Shown: piece after piece, positions 12,600 to 23,915 of the stretch | Layout of the letters: each line of letters begins with the position of its first letter | Position numbering within the stretch: the stretch's first letter is position 1 | NCBI GenBank assembly: GCA_026225945.1 | Contig: JAMJFZ010000856.1 | Span: 496,001 to 560,000, forward strand | Direction of reading: 5' to 3' | DNA length: 64,000 bases | Origin: Cricetomys ansorgei | Taxonomy: Eukaryota > Chordata > Mammalia > Rodentia > Nesomyidae | Position numbers and translations under genes: made by a program | Notes under the pieces: generated by a model | The model's input: the letters and a program-made list of their open reading frames with translations, nothing else | Database searches by the model: none | Told to the model about the DNA's origin: nothing

Positions 12600-12765
12600 G
12601 TGACCCCACTGGCAGCAAGTTCACTCTCATAGTGGAGTTGCCATTGTAGCCTTGTGTGGTGGCCAAGTGTGACCAGGAAATTTGACGTTTGAGTCCTGAT
12701 AGCTGCATGAGCTTGGGTGAGTGACACAGGCGCTCCAAGTTTGTTTAAAAGTGAGATGGCATTTT
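12600..12765 (+). mobile_element. MIR-like ancient SINE (left)
   Basis: gtttgagtcctgatagctgc and atgagcttgggtgagtgaca follow the MIR core layout; partner 49180-49340. Confidence 0.4.
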
Positions 12766-13976
12766 CAAGCTGTCAAGATGTTGAGAGTTAAGCAAGGAAG
12801 GAAACCTGGAAAATTGAAATAAACAGTTGTCTTTATCACTACCAGCTCTTCTTCAAGGAAGCACCGGCTTCAGGGTGAGTTATCTTGGAAAACATGCTCT
12901 ACCTGGAAAATCGATCTTTTCTTCCAGGAGACCTAGCACTTAGACAGGAACCAAAAACATGAAGTAGAAATTTTCTCGCATTAGAAACTGTGGCATTCCC
13001 ATCACTTTCCAGCACATTCCTGCTTCTTCTTGTGTGTTTTTGGTATGTAACTGTTGACCGCTTCTCTTAGATACTACACATGTGATTCTTTGCTCAAACC
13101 TTGATCAGCTGGGCATAGCAAATGAGAGCACTTGAATGATTAGAGTTTTCCCCTCTGGACATCGTTTTGGGGGAAGTGGGAATGACAGTCAAGGGTTGAA
13201 GAGATAGGAAGTTTGAGCCCAGAGAGAATCCTGAAAATCTGTACTTTCAGTTTTACTGCCAGGAGGAAAATGAGTCAGGTACACCCTGCTGTTGAGGAAC
13301 GGAGTGAGAAATGATTCCCAGCCTGTCCTCTTTCTTCTGGGCTGTGGCTCAAAGATATTGATTTGGGCATTGGTCTTGGTCCTTCAGGTAAGACTTTGAT
13401 ACCACAGGTCTCAGGTCCAAATGCCTGTGAGGGCTGGCAGGAACTAGGACCACAGGCTGGAAGTAGTGTGATGTGGCACTCAGATGGAGCATGGGAACCT
13501 TCTGGAAACTCATGCAAACTAAAATCTTTTCTTTTTAAAAGTCCAGACAAATCAAGTATGTAACAAGGAACTGCTCTGCTCAGTGCATTAGCTGTATGTA
13601 TTCCTAGGTTGTATCCAGTAAAGAGATAACCTGAGTAAGACTCTGAGGTGTGTTGGCCAAAGAAGCTTTAATGCTGTTCATTGATGTATATTGGTTACAG
13701 GAGAAAATGAAAGGAATGTGTTTCAGATGCATGAATTTACAACAGCAAGATCACACTAGAAACTTTTCTCTCAATTACCATCTAATTCGTAAGAATTCTT
13801 TGTTCTCCAGTTGCTCAGGCAAACCTAGGTACCACAGTGTAGGCAGACCCAGGCTTCACAGTTAGCAACAGTGGGACTTCTCAGTAGTAGAAGTTGTGCT
13901 CAACACAGACAGGCAGACATTTACCATCAAATCCCACAGTGAGACATACATTCATAACACTACTGAGTATAATCAC

Positions 13977-14025
13977 ACACGTGCATACGCACACGCATGT
14001 GCGCACATGCACATACACCCCACAT
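13977..14025. repeat. CA/CG-rich dinucleotide tract (left)
   Basis: Alternating purine-pyrimidine tract with acacgcatgtgcgcacatgc; partner near 47920-47968 carries gtatgtgcatgtgcgcacat. Confidence 0.6.
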
Positions 14026-14183
14026 TAAGCAGTATTTTAATAAACATTTTCCATATTCCAAAATCTGTGCTGTTTTTCAACTTACTTCCTTTTGGTGAAA
14101 ATAATGGCCACGAACTGCTAAATTTGTTTCATAATTTACCAGTGGACCCCATATGAATATTTTAAAAATTTAAAAGAAATCAC

Positions 14184-14295
14184 TGGACTAGGGAGATGGC
14201 TCAATGGTCAAAATACTTGCCTGAGAACCCGACAAAATCCAGTGAGCACGGCAGATCACTTGTCATCCTTGTAACGACAAATAAATTATGCCGTT
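14184..14295 (+). mobile_element. B2/B3-like SINE head (left)
   Basis: ggactagggagatggctcaa is the B2-type head, followed by a diverged body. Partner about 47650-47757. Confidence 0.55.
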
Positions 14296-14319
14296 TGCTG
14301 TGCACAGACCAGCACTTTG

Positions 14320-14940
14320 TGTGATTCGATCCGCTGAAAGAACATCCACGAGCCACAGATATATTTAGAATAGATTTATTAGTGAGAAGTGATACAGTAC
14401 AAAGAGCAAGAGTGAGAGAAGGAAAGAGGGAATCCTCCTTTTAGAAGGACTCTACCTGGGAAATTACCGCTAGGCAAGCTGAGTTCAACACCAGCACGTT
14501 GGGAAAGAGAAACATCACCAACTCATCACAGGTCTAGGTAAGCCTATTTCAACACCAGCATGTTGGGAAAGAGAAACATCACAACTCATCACGGGTCTAA
14601 GCAGTTATTCCGCCGGACTGCATGCCTCTCCCAGGTTTGAGGCAGCAGCAGTTCGGGCTTTGGGAGTGTGTCTTTTCAAGGTTTTCTAGACAAAGGGGGC
14701 AATTTGCCCAGATTTCTGGCATGCATTCAAGGGGACACTTGGCAGTCATGTTCACACCCAGATCCTGGCCAGGGACACCAGGGGTGAAGTGCGCCATGTG
14801 CCCTATCTAATGTTCTTTATCATCCTCCCTGTTCTTTTCCCAGGCACTGGCCAGGCACCCAGAAGAAGAAGAGGGGAAATCAGGTCATGCCATTAAATTA
14901 ATAGTCCGAAGCCTCAACCCAAGCCTCCACCAACATAAAT
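14320..14940 (-). mobile_element. Possible LTR (left)
   Basis: On the - strand a CT-rich stretch leads to tcactaataaatctattcta, a polyadenylation-like signal, then gtggctcgtggatgttcttt, an arrangement typical of an LTR R/U5 region. Ends and target duplications were not resolved. It includes the left-only 64-bp tandem duplication. Confidence 0.4.
14471..14598. repeat. 64-bp tandem duplication, left arm only
   Basis: Two copies with period 64, for example ttcaacaccagcacgttggg at 14484 and ttcaacaccagcatgttggg at 14548. The right arm has a single copy (around 47400-47470), which accounts for the 64-base shift in pairing. Confidence 0.88.
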
Positions 14941-15279
14941 TTCTTTACCTACAATCCCAGCCTCCGAAGGCAGAGACAGGGGATCCCCAGAACGAACTGG
15001 CTACTGAGACCAGCTGTGTTTGTGAGCTGTGAGTTTGTCTGAGAAACCCTGCATCAGTGATCAAGGAGGACGACTGATGACACCCAACATCGACCTCGCC
15101 GTACTGCACGCACACTGCATGCACACTGCGCACTGTGTTCATTTGTGGGAGCATTTGTGCCCGCATAAATGCAAACACACCCCGATGCACACATACCACA
15201 CACACAAATGAAAATAGGATACAGACTTTCTGTTTATTCATTAATTTGTTAATTTAATGTTTACTCATTGTTTCTCCTT

Positions 15280-15345
15280 CTCTGTTTGTTTGTTTTGTTT
15301 GTTTGTTTCATTGGTGCTAGAGATTAAACCCAGGGTCTTACCCAT
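15280..15345 (-). mobile_element. ID-like SINE end with GTTT repeat (left)
   Basis: tgtttgtttgttttgtttgt is followed by attggtgctagagattaaac, an antisense ID-type 3' end. Partner about 46665-46730. Confidence 0.5.
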
Positions 15346-15726
15346 TTTCTCCCTGTTTGTGTGATTTCTGGTTGTCATGTGAGATACAAACACAAGGAGA
15401 CTATGGAGTTTCCTTCTTGAAGACTCCAAATAGACTAGGAAAAATAGGCATGCAGAAATGTAAAAATTCAAGGTAGACAATCACTACATTTTACAAAATG
15501 CTTTTTATATTATCATCTATCATAATGATAACAAATCTCTTGGGCAGGATAGGTTTTAGATTATTTTAAAGGTGGGAAATTATTTGCATTTTTGAAAAAA
15601 TGATTTGATTAGATATAAAAATAGTAATAGGAGGAAATACTAGCAATAAGTCATACATTGTAGTAGTAATAATAATAGGGAATGATGATAATGTTTATGA
15701 AGTACTTCCTATATGATAATAATTGG

Positions 15727-15905
15727 TTGAAGGGCTGGAGAGGAGGCTTACTGGCTAAGAGAGCTTGCTGATCTTCTGGAGGACCTAAGCTTGGTCTCCC
15801 GTACTGGCGGCTACAGCCCTGACTCAGCCCTAAGGAACCTGATACTCTCTTCTGCAGGCACCCACACTCTCAGGGCATACACACATATACATATGTTAAA
15901 AACAT
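15727..15905 (+). mobile_element. B3/B2 SINE (left)
   Basis: gggctggagaggaggcttac at the head; diverged body ending in a CA-rich stretch. Partner 46095-46275. Confidence 0.65.
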
Positions 15906-15944
15906 CACTTAACATTGATTTAATTCTCACTCTGACCTTGTTAG

Positions 15945-16075
15945 AATAAAATTATGCTCCTTTCCATGGGAAAAGTAAGACAGAGATTAGGTGATTTGGC
16001 CAGAGCCTAGAGCCTTGGACCCATTACTTGGTGGTTCAGTTCCAGAACCGCAGCCTAGGTTACCTTTACTCTGTA
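15945..16075 (-). mobile_element. MIR-like ancient SINE (left)
   Basis: Antisense MIR pattern: gggaaaagtaagacagagat, aggtgatttggccagagcct. Partner 45925-46060. Confidence 0.45.
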
Positions 16076-16299
16076 GCCTCATGCCAAGTGTGGGTGACAT
16101 TTCCTGTGAGGGGCGAGCATTTGGTTGGGGGTCTGAGGCGGAGAGGCCAGCTCCTGAATATCTCTCAGTGTACATGCTCATCATGGAGTTTGTAAAAACA
16201 ACCGAAGAGTCAACCCAAGGTGGGCACCCAGACCTCTGTGTCTGTCCCCATATGTGATATTTTATTTTTGAGGTAAAGCAGCTTGTGGAGCAATCTTTT

Positions 16300-16472
16300 A
16301 TTTCTCCCTCAATATTTATTCATTTATACATTTATTGAGATATGATCTCACTGTATATCCCTGGTTGACTTGAATCTCAGTATGTAGACCATGCTGGCCT
16401 TGAACTCACAGAGCTTCATTTGCCTCCTAAGTGCAAGGATTAAAGATGTGAATCACCACACTTGGTTGGCAA
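16300..16472 (-). mobile_element. B1 SINE, antisense (left)
   Basis: gagatatgatctcactgtat, gaccatgctggccttgaact and caccacacttggttggca; partner 45540-45690. Confidence 0.8.
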
Positions 16473-16482
16473 TTGTATTGTA

Positions 16483-16672
16483 TTGTGTGTGTGTGTGTAA
16501 GGAGTGTGTGTGGATGGGTATCTGTGGAGGCCAGAAATGGGCATCTCTATCTCCTGGAGCTGGAGTTATAGACAATTGTTTTCTGCCCAACATGGTTGCT
16601 GGGAAACAAACTGGTCCTCTGGAAGAGTAGCAAGTATTCTTGACCATTGGGCTTTCTCTCCAGTCCCTATGA
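16483..16672 (-). mobile_element. B3 SINE, antisense (left)
   Basis: tgtggaggccagaaatgggc, tctcctggagctggagttat and gctttctctccagtcccta define an antisense B3. Partner 45338-45535. Confidence 0.8.
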
Positions 16673-16768
16673 AGCAGATTTGATCTTGGGAAAGAACAGA
16701 GTAGGCATGCATATTCATCTTGCCTTTTAACCAGTACTACCTCCCTTCCTGAAGCCCAGGCTCCCATC

Positions 16769-16804
<36 letters not shown>

Positions 16805-16862
16805 GAGTGTGAGTGTGTATGTGTGACAGTGTGTGTATGTGTGAGTGTGTGTGTGTGTGTCC
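16769..16862. repeat. TG microsatellite (left)
   Basis: TG with interruptions; the partner at 45129-45233 is a longer, purer CA tract, a length difference between arms. Confidence 0.95.
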
Positions 16863-16899
16863 ACTAGTTGATTTTGATTCCCTCTGTGTTTGCTTAGGC

Positions 16900-17100
16900 G
16901 TGGTCTGCTTGACTTTTGTTTTTATTTATGTAGGATTGGCCTGGTGCCTCAGGGTTCCTCTTTTCTCCTTCCATGGTACTGGGGTTATAAACTTGAACCA
17001 CCACACCTAAATTCCCATCCCACCCCACATTTAGTTGCTGGAGCTCGAACTTATGTTTTCAAGCCCTTTATCAGCTGAGCTGTCTCTCCAACCTCGCCTC
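16900..17100 (-). mobile_element. B1-like and B2-like SINE pieces, antisense (left)
   Basis: A diverged B1-like piece is followed by a B2-type end (tcagctgagctgtctctcca). Partner 44885-45070. Confidence 0.5.
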
Positions 17101-17605
17101 CCCCCAAACACACACACCAGGTTCTTACTAGTAACACAGACAACTTTCTATCCTCTACTTCTGGGAAGAAAGAACACTTAGCTTTCTTTTCAGCCACAGG
17201 AGAGGAACTAGGACTGCTTTGTACTGGATAGAACTACGCTTGAAGACAGACCGGCATAGTGACAGACAGGGAATATTTATTTACACACTTAATACAAGTA
17301 TAGACGGTTCTTTTAGGTACTGTTCAACTGTTTCTTCAGCTACATCATGCTAGTCATCACATTCTGCGCACTCGATAGTTAGAGGCTGAAAGATCTTCAT
17401 GGGGATGCCAGCTTTTTAGGACTCTGTTAGACTTAAGTTGGTGTGTGTTTCAAGTTAGTCTCCAAACTAGTTTTTAGGCTGGTATAAATTAATCTAGATA
17501 GGGTATCGTATTGTGTCCTTTATCTCCAGTTTGTAAAAATATTGATAGTTATTCTGATTGATTTAATTTGTGTTAAGTATAAAGCTAAAAAAAAAAATGG
17601 TATGG

Positions 17606-17720
17606 CCCAGGGGCGTAGCTCTTGGTATGGTCCTTGCCTGCTTCCTATGTTTAAGATTCTGGATTCCATCACAGAAAAATAAATAAATAAGTAAATAAAT
17701 AGATAGATAGATAGATAGAA
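17606..17720 (+). mobile_element. ID-type SINE with AAAT/GATA tail (left)
   Basis: ggcccaggggcgtagctctt, then an AAAT run passing into GATA repeats. The partner (44268-44385) has a longer ATTT run and fewer ATCT units. Confidence 0.65.
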
Positions 17721-19384
17721 GGAAGGTGCTGTCTAGCCCATTTATGTCAGTCTTTAAATTTACAAATTTGGGAGATGGATATCCAAAAATACAAAGGCAT
17801 GTGTCTCAGTTTCTTTCACCAGAATGTCTGCAGTTCTGAAGTGTAGCAAAAATAACCCAAAGCACTCCTTTTGAAAATACTAGTTTTCACTTTCAGAAAT
17901 GGTCATCCCTAAATTCTCTAAATCTAGTGATTATAAAGCTAGCATCCGCCAAGACACATAATGGACACTAGATGTTGGTACTCTCTGTGGGTCAGTAACG
18001 AATTGAGAAAGTGCAGAAAGAGATTATTAAATGTCATTGGGAACTATTTTGTTACTAGATTTTAAAAGTAATTGCTCTAGGGAAGTAACCGGAATAGCTC
18101 AAGCTTACAGATTTGCAAGCTTGAAAGTAAAGCATTCGTGTTTAAAATGATATTTCAGTTTTCCCCACCACCATTCCAAGTTGTTCTAAGCAAGCATTAG
18201 CTCTGGATTCTGTGTCTGGTCCCATTTCACCTCAGCAGATGCGAACTTACTGGGCAGGGGAAGGAGAAGGAGTGAACCATCTAGTGCCCAGCATTCTTGA
18301 CGCTTTCTCTATCCACGGGCTGTGTTTGTGTTATCTTTAAACAAGAAAATGCCTGTCAAGCCAGTTAATTTGACTGTGTTTAGGTCTATGAGGAGCTGGA
18401 ATTTCTAGGGAATTTAGGTTCCAGATGATCTGGATTGAAGACTCTTAGTTGCTGTTGTTTGGTTTTTGTGTCCTGACATGATCAAAATAATAACAAGAGA
18501 AAACTAAGTAAGCTGAGAAGCAAGTTAGGCCGGCTCAGGCTTTGTACCCTGTATTCCCACACGTTGAGCATGCGTGCACTTTTATTTTCTTGTACCACAG
18601 GGAACTGTCAGAGGACTTCTGAAAGGCTTTCATTTTAGTTTATCCAAAGACCAGGAGAGAGAAACGATACTCTTAAGTCAACATTTTTATCTAGTCTCAC
18701 CTGAGCTGAGTAATGAGCCTCCTGAAATACTATCAGGTGAAAACAAAAGTCGGCCTATGGCATCTTGAGACTGAACAGAGTTCATATCTAGGTTGTGGAG
18801 ACCTGAAACTTACACAGGACCGGGGTCTCTTTAATACACAAATTGCACGTGGACAGTTAGGCTTGCTGGGCCTTCCTTAAGAAAAGGGCATGGCCTCCAG
18901 CTCAGTTAATGGTAATGGCAGTTTTCCTTGCCTACAGCTATTAAAGAAAAATAAGGCTAGAGGATGGAAAGAAAATCTGGTATGTTTCCTTTTCCAGACA
19001 TCCCTGGAGCCAGCTGAGTGAGGGAGTCCTTTCTCCCAGTTCCAAGGTAAAGGATAAGAGACCTGGAGGTGCAGGTGACTTAACACCCCTCCCCCCATTG
19101 TACCTTCAACAAATAGTTGCTGAACAGATATGCCCCTAGCTCCCTTACCCTGTTGGGAACCAGCTCTTGCACATGTACAGCTCACCCGGTGCCAGGAGTG
19201 CGGGGAGATGCTGCTGGGCTCTGAGTACACAGATGGCCTGCCTTCAACACCGTTCTTTCCCCCTCCTACAGGAGTTACAAGCCAGCCCACCAAGTCATCA
19301 CCATCCTGGCGGCTTTCACTTGGGAATCCTCCAACAAAGACAAGCAGAGTTACAGGAAATGGGCCTGCCAGGCTCTCCCCGTGG
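17720..19384. other. Upstream flank of the CpG island, no gene seen (left)
   Basis: Mostly unique DNA, conserved in the right arm (about 42640-44265). No repeat recognised except short GA/CT stretches. Reading frames that enter the CpG island from here are proline-rich GC artefacts. Confidence 0.45.
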
Positions 19385-19712
19385 CGCCAAAGGCTCGCCA
19401 GGCCCGAGACACCCCCCCCCCCCCCCCCGCCCCCAGAACATGCGCGCTGGCACACCCCTCCCTCCGCGCTGTCGTGGTCCCCTCCCCATCCCGCCCCGCC
19501 CCGTTTTCCGCTTTCAGCCTCTCTCCCTTAGGCAGCCCCCTCCTTCACTTGCTTCTGTTTATTTCCTCCCCCTGCAGCGGCTCTGGAAGCTGCCCAGCCG
19601 CTGCCAGGCTGCACCTACACTTCCTCGGGCGCCGTCCAGTCGACCGGGGGCCGGGCCGGCTGCGCCGCTGTGCCAGGGCCGGTGGCCGCTGCCTTCTCCT
19701 CCTCTTCGCGTC

Positions 19713-19727
19713 ATGTCGGGCACTTGA
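19713..19727 (+). other. Short upstream ORF in the 5' leader (left)
   Basis: An ATG 133 bases before the main start opens a four-codon frame, Met-Ser-Gly-Thr-stop. The same four codons survive unchanged in the right arm (42251-42265). It could lower translation of the main frame if included in the mRNA; this is inference. Confidence 0.35.
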
Positions 19728-19845
19728 TTATTATTGTTATTATTATTGTTATTTTGCATTCCTCCCTTAGCCTGTCCCGCTTTCCCTCCCCTCTTCTTTT
19801 CCCAGGTTAATTTTTTTTCCTTCCTCCTCTTCTTCGGGCTTGCCC

Positions 19846-20036
19846 ATGAGCTTCCTCGGGAGCTACCGGAAAAAGACCAGCAGCGATGGTTATGAATCTT
19901 TGCAGCTGGTGGACTGTCACGGGGACTCGAGGGCGCGAGGCGCGGGGCGCGGCCAGCACGCAGAGGGTGACAGCGGGCGCTGCGCGCAGTCCCGCCCGGC
20001 AGCCTCCGCACAGCGCCAGCACCACGGACAGCTCAG
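19846..20036 (+). CDS. First coding exon of an unrecognised gene, left copy (intact)
   Basis: The ATG at 19846 opens 63 codons plus 2 bases, ending at a good splice donor (CTCAG then GTAGCC at 20037); the frame meets a stop at once in the intron. The start of the peptide, MSFLGSYRKKTSSDGYESLQ, looks like real protein: serine-rich, basic RKK followed by a tyrosine motif. The end is Ala/Arg/Gln-rich and GC-rich. The exon lies inside a CpG island with GC boxes upstream. Context around the ATG (gcccATGa) is only moderate. I did not recognise the family. No second exon was identified; transcription would run toward the spacer. The right-arm copy (41943-42130) is frameshifted. The exon call rests on reading frame, donor and CpG island, not on a database match. 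Confidence 0.55.
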
Positions 20037-20095
20037 GTAGCCACCGGGCTGGCGCAGCCCAGGGGCCCTGCCTGGTGGAGGCTGGGTCGCAGGCC

Positions 20096-22600
20096 ATGGC
20101 ATCTAATACCGCTGGGTGTCGTGTCTCTAATTAATTTGGTCCAGGGAGCTAAGAAACGCTAGATCAGTCAGAGGCTCGGTGACATTAGCGAGCACCTCTT
20201 AATCTCTCTAGACTGCCGAACACACCAGCTGGGAGCAGGGAGATGAGGGGAAGGAAGGGCCGAGGAGGAGAGGGAAGGGAGCCTGGGGAGGGAGGCGCCT
20301 GGAGGCGACATGGCTGCTTTTTCCACCTAGCAGCAGGAGCGGAAGTGAAGAAGTGCTTTTGCAGCTTGCAGACTGCAGTTTATTCCTTCCAGTTGTTCCC
20401 CTGATGGCGCTATTATTTACAATTATGTAAAGCTCTGCCACATCTAAACGATCTGCAAGAGTTAACGTTTCTTTTCTCCCACGGAAGGCTTTATCTGGGA
20501 TCAGAAGCCCTGTTAAACAACATAGCTCTAACGCTTTACACAATGCAATTTATTTCCTCTCTCGTTGGCTTTGACCTTACCCTTTTGCGTGCTAATATTC
20601 CCTAAAGCTTCCCATATAGGGAGATGGAAGTGCTTCTAAACTTTGTACCTGGGTTCGCAAGTCTCATAAAATGTTTTAAAGAGTTAGAGACCTCTTAGAC
20701 ACAATGAGAGTTAGCGATTTGTGTATCAAAACAGTCATCCAGGAATCCCTGCTGGCCAAGGACTTGTGTAAGAGCTGTTTGTTTACTTTTACAGGATGGG
20801 AACTACAGGGGATGGGAGGTGTTCTACCTTTGTGATTTTAATTCTGGGTAACTGAGGACTTCAGAGGGAGTCATGGTGGGATGAAACCAAGTAGGATTTT
20901 ATTCCTTCTTTGCTTTACAAACAATTGCTTGTGGGTTTGAATTGTGCAGTGTCTCTTGTTGGGCTATCATTTCTTATTTCCTTCTTCCAGAAAGTGACAT
21001 GAAATATTACCCATATATGTTCAGATGTTCTGGACTAAAAAAGAGTTTATAGGCAAGCTCTGGTTTAAATTGAAGAGGTTATTGGTGGGAGCTTCAATAT
21101 TGTTCCTAGTGGACTGATGTTTTCGGGAGTTGGGAAGTGATGCTGTGTTTGGTTATCTGAGATCTGTGGTACATGACTGCTATTTGTCTTTTGATTGGAC
21201 ATAGCCCTCGTTCAAACCTTTAACAGATTCTTGTGCTCTAACTCATGGTCATTTTGGAAACATTTGGAAAGAATTGAAATGAACACATTCCAAATGAGTG
21301 CAGAGGAGCCCATACGAGGGGCCATGAAAACTGAGTCCATGACTATCCTTTTTTCTACAACAATCATTTAGGAGTACGAATTTGTTTTTTTAAGTATGTT
21401 ACATTATAGGGAAAAGTCATATTTTTTATAGAAAAAATATATTTTCTGGGTGATGTCCAAACACAAGATTAAACTTTGTGGGATAATTCAGTTGAGAATA
21501 CAGTCTTTCTGGCCTCTGGTGGGTTGTAATTTGTAGAGATAGCCATTCTAACACAGAAGGCCTAGTTAGGTCCTGGACTTTTGAGGATCGCCTTTTTTCA
21601 CTAAATCGGGTTTTTCAGTAGGCAGAGAGAACAATGGATTGCCTTGTTAAACCGTGGAGGTTTAACACAATGTGCTGTTGCCAGGTGTTGGTTCTTCAAC
21701 TTCATAAAGTAGTGCTATTTCAAGAGCCCATCTCTCTTCTCTCTCCCTGTTCCCTCCGGCATCTACCTAGGGGAAGGCTGTGGCTTGACTGCAGCAGGCT
21801 GGTACAGCAGATGACTGTCTTGATGCATATTCTCAATTGAGAACATGGCTTAGAGTGATACTGTTTGACTCGGGTGAGGGATTAGATTCTGAGAACCATG
21901 CTTGTTTCCTAGTGCAACTGCGTGTCTTGCCTAATTATAGTCTATCTTCTAAGAGGCTCAAAGTGTGGCCCATACTGTGTAAATATATGCATTTGTTAGG
22001 ATTTTTAATTAAACTCATACATCATTTCTAATGCAACAGTAATCTGCCCATTTATTTAGCCGATTGTGTATGACATGGTGGACTGGATAGGAGATTCATG
22101 GGCTTTGTTCTGCAGGAATGTTTTTGAGTTAGAAAAATATGTGGACATCCCTGTAGAAAATGGAAAGCTTAATCTCAGTGGTGCCTTACATATGTGTGAT
22201 GATTTGTACGGAACTCTTGGACACTTACCTTCTTTCTCCAAAATGCTCTGAAACAGATGAGGTAGCCGCATCACGTGTGAGTGCCCTGCGACTGGGGAAT
22301 GGAGCCTCAGCACTATTGTTACCAGCTGGAAACCTAGGTTTACAGCATCTTCCTCATTTGCAAAAGCGAAGCGAGGAGACATTCTTAATGTGGAGCTTTA
22401 GCTGAGGCTCAAAGCAAGGAGAGGCTGAAGCTGCAAATTTTCTTTCCTGCTGTCTGTGCTCTCTACTCACGGCATGAGGATGATGCTGATGCTGTCGGAG
22501 ACTTGTCTAGTGAGAAGGAGCTGTCCAGGGACAGTCGGACTCTGGTCTTTTATCTTTTTTTGTGATAATTATTGTATTTACTTAAATTATTGTTTTTGTG
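20096..22600. other. Presumed first intron, left
   Basis: Follows the splice donor at 20037. Unique and nearly repeat-free, well matched to 39360-41880 on the right. No acceptor-flanked coding exon recognised. Confidence 0.4.
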
Positions 22601-22604
22601 TGTC

Positions 22605-22890
22605 ATTCTCCGTATGTGTGCATAGGACTTATGTGGGGGTCAGAAGACAGCTTTCAGGAGTCAGTTCTTTCCTTCTACCATGTCGATCCTGGGGATCAAT
22701 CTCAGGCTTGGGAGCAAGTGTCTTCACCTCCTGCCCCACCTTGCTGGTCCTGTTTAGTTTGGAGATAGGGTCTCAATATGTAGCCCTGGTTGGCCTAGAA
22801 TTCACTATGTAGACCAGGCTGGCCTTGGACTTGCAGTGATTCTCCGGCCTCAGCCCGTGGAGTGCTGACTTGCAGGTATGTCATCACACC
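22605..22890 (-). mobile_element. B3 and B1 SINEs, antisense (left)
   Basis: B3-like part to about 22745, then B1 with atagggtctcaatatgtagc and gtagaccaggctggccttgg. Partner 39050-39355. Confidence 0.75.
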
Positions 22891-23128
22891 TCATGTCTGC
22901 TCACTCTTCTGTTTTCACGGGCCAAGTGTTCCTCCATTGAGCTAAAATGACGTTCTGTGCAGGCACAGCGTCAACTGACTATTGACATCAAAAAATCTTA
23001 TCTACTTTGATTTCCCTTCTGTTTTCAAAGGAAAGAGGGACAGATGTTTTGAGGACTGCAATAGCTTTAGCTCAACAACTTCTTAAGTGTTAGGGTCCAG
23101 AGCGGTTTCCTAGCCAGATGTTTTTGGG

Positions 23129-23292
23129 GTTTTTTTTTTTTTTTTTTTTTTGAGGAAGGACTTCTCTGTTGTAACTCTGGCTGTCCTGGAACTCACTCTG
23201 TAGACCAGGCTGGCCTTGAACTCACAGAGATCTGCCTGCCTCTGCCTCCCAAATGCTGGGATTAAAGGCATGTGCCACCACTGCCCAACTCG
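23129..23292 (-). mobile_element. B1 SINE, antisense, with poly-T (left)
   Basis: T run of about 22, then a well-preserved B1 ending near ccaccactgcccaactcg. Partner 38670-38835. Confidence 0.92.
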
Positions 23293-23589
23293 GGTGTATC
23301 TTACAGAGCTCTCTGCTTTGGTTGGCTGGCTTTAACTTCATTCTAGAAAGGGCTGTCATTCAAAAGTCATGTCTCAGGTACTGGAACTAGCCCAACACAC
23401 TGCTTGAGAAACTTTAGTTCTCTTGTATGTATTCTGTCTTCCAGGGAAGGTAGAACTCCTAAAGCCCACAAAAGTCAAACTCCTCAGATTGAGCCAATTA
23501 AGGCTCGCTTGCTAAGTTCATACTGACAGGTCATAAAAGACAATCCACTTAAGATCTGGAATATATTAATGAACTTGAAAAGAATAAGG

Positions 23590-23915
23590 ATAATGAAGTT
23601 TTATGATGTGATCTGAATATGAAATGTTTCTCACAGACTCATGTGTTGGATACTTGGTGCTGATGGATGTGCACGTGGAGGGGGCACTCCAGGAAGTACA
23701 CCGTGTCTGGAGGAAGTGAGTTGCAGGTCTGCCTTTGTTGGTCTCACCTGGGCCCATCCTTTCCCCGCCTCTGCTCCTGGTTGCTATGGTATGAGGGACT
23801 CTACTCCCACCCCATCCCTGCCATGATGGGCTGAAACTTTGACCATGACTCCAAGTGAACTTTTGGTCCTTTCAAGTAGTTTGTACCAGGCATTTTGTCA
23901 TAGTGACACAAAGTG
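23590..23915 (+). mobile_element. MaLR/MLT1-like LTR (left)
   Basis: Begins gatctgaatatgaaatgttt, continues gactcatgtgttggatactt and ends ggcattttgtcatagtgaca. Partner 38040-38375. Confidence 0.6.

Larger units (their letters stand above)
19385..20095 (+). promoter_or_regulatory. CpG island promoter, left copy
   Basis: Strongly CpG- and GC-rich stretch in otherwise AT-rich DNA. It carries tandem GC boxes (cccgccccgccccg, 19490-19503), pyrimidine-rich tracts typical of TATA-less promoters, and the exon starting at 19846. A C homopolymer of about 18 lies at its upstream edge near 19412. An ATT/GTT trinucleotide tract (19728-19752) lies in the presumed 5' leader. The transcription start cannot be fixed from sequence. 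Confidence 0.7.

Noticed and set aside
14471..14611. Repeated 64-bp unit as a CRISPR-like or satellite array
   Set aside because: Only two units, no spacers, a rodent genome and absent from the other arm; it is a simple tandem duplication.
19130..19770. Long proline/arginine-rich reading frames on both strands of the CpG island (also 42165-42819)
   Set aside because: They overlap in several frames at once, change frame between the arms and consist of GC-driven low-complexity residues, so they are composition artefacts.
22456..22812. 118-residue frame found in both arms (also 39145-39501)
   Set aside because: Its conservation only reflects the recent duplication, and its second half runs through B3 and B1 SINEs.
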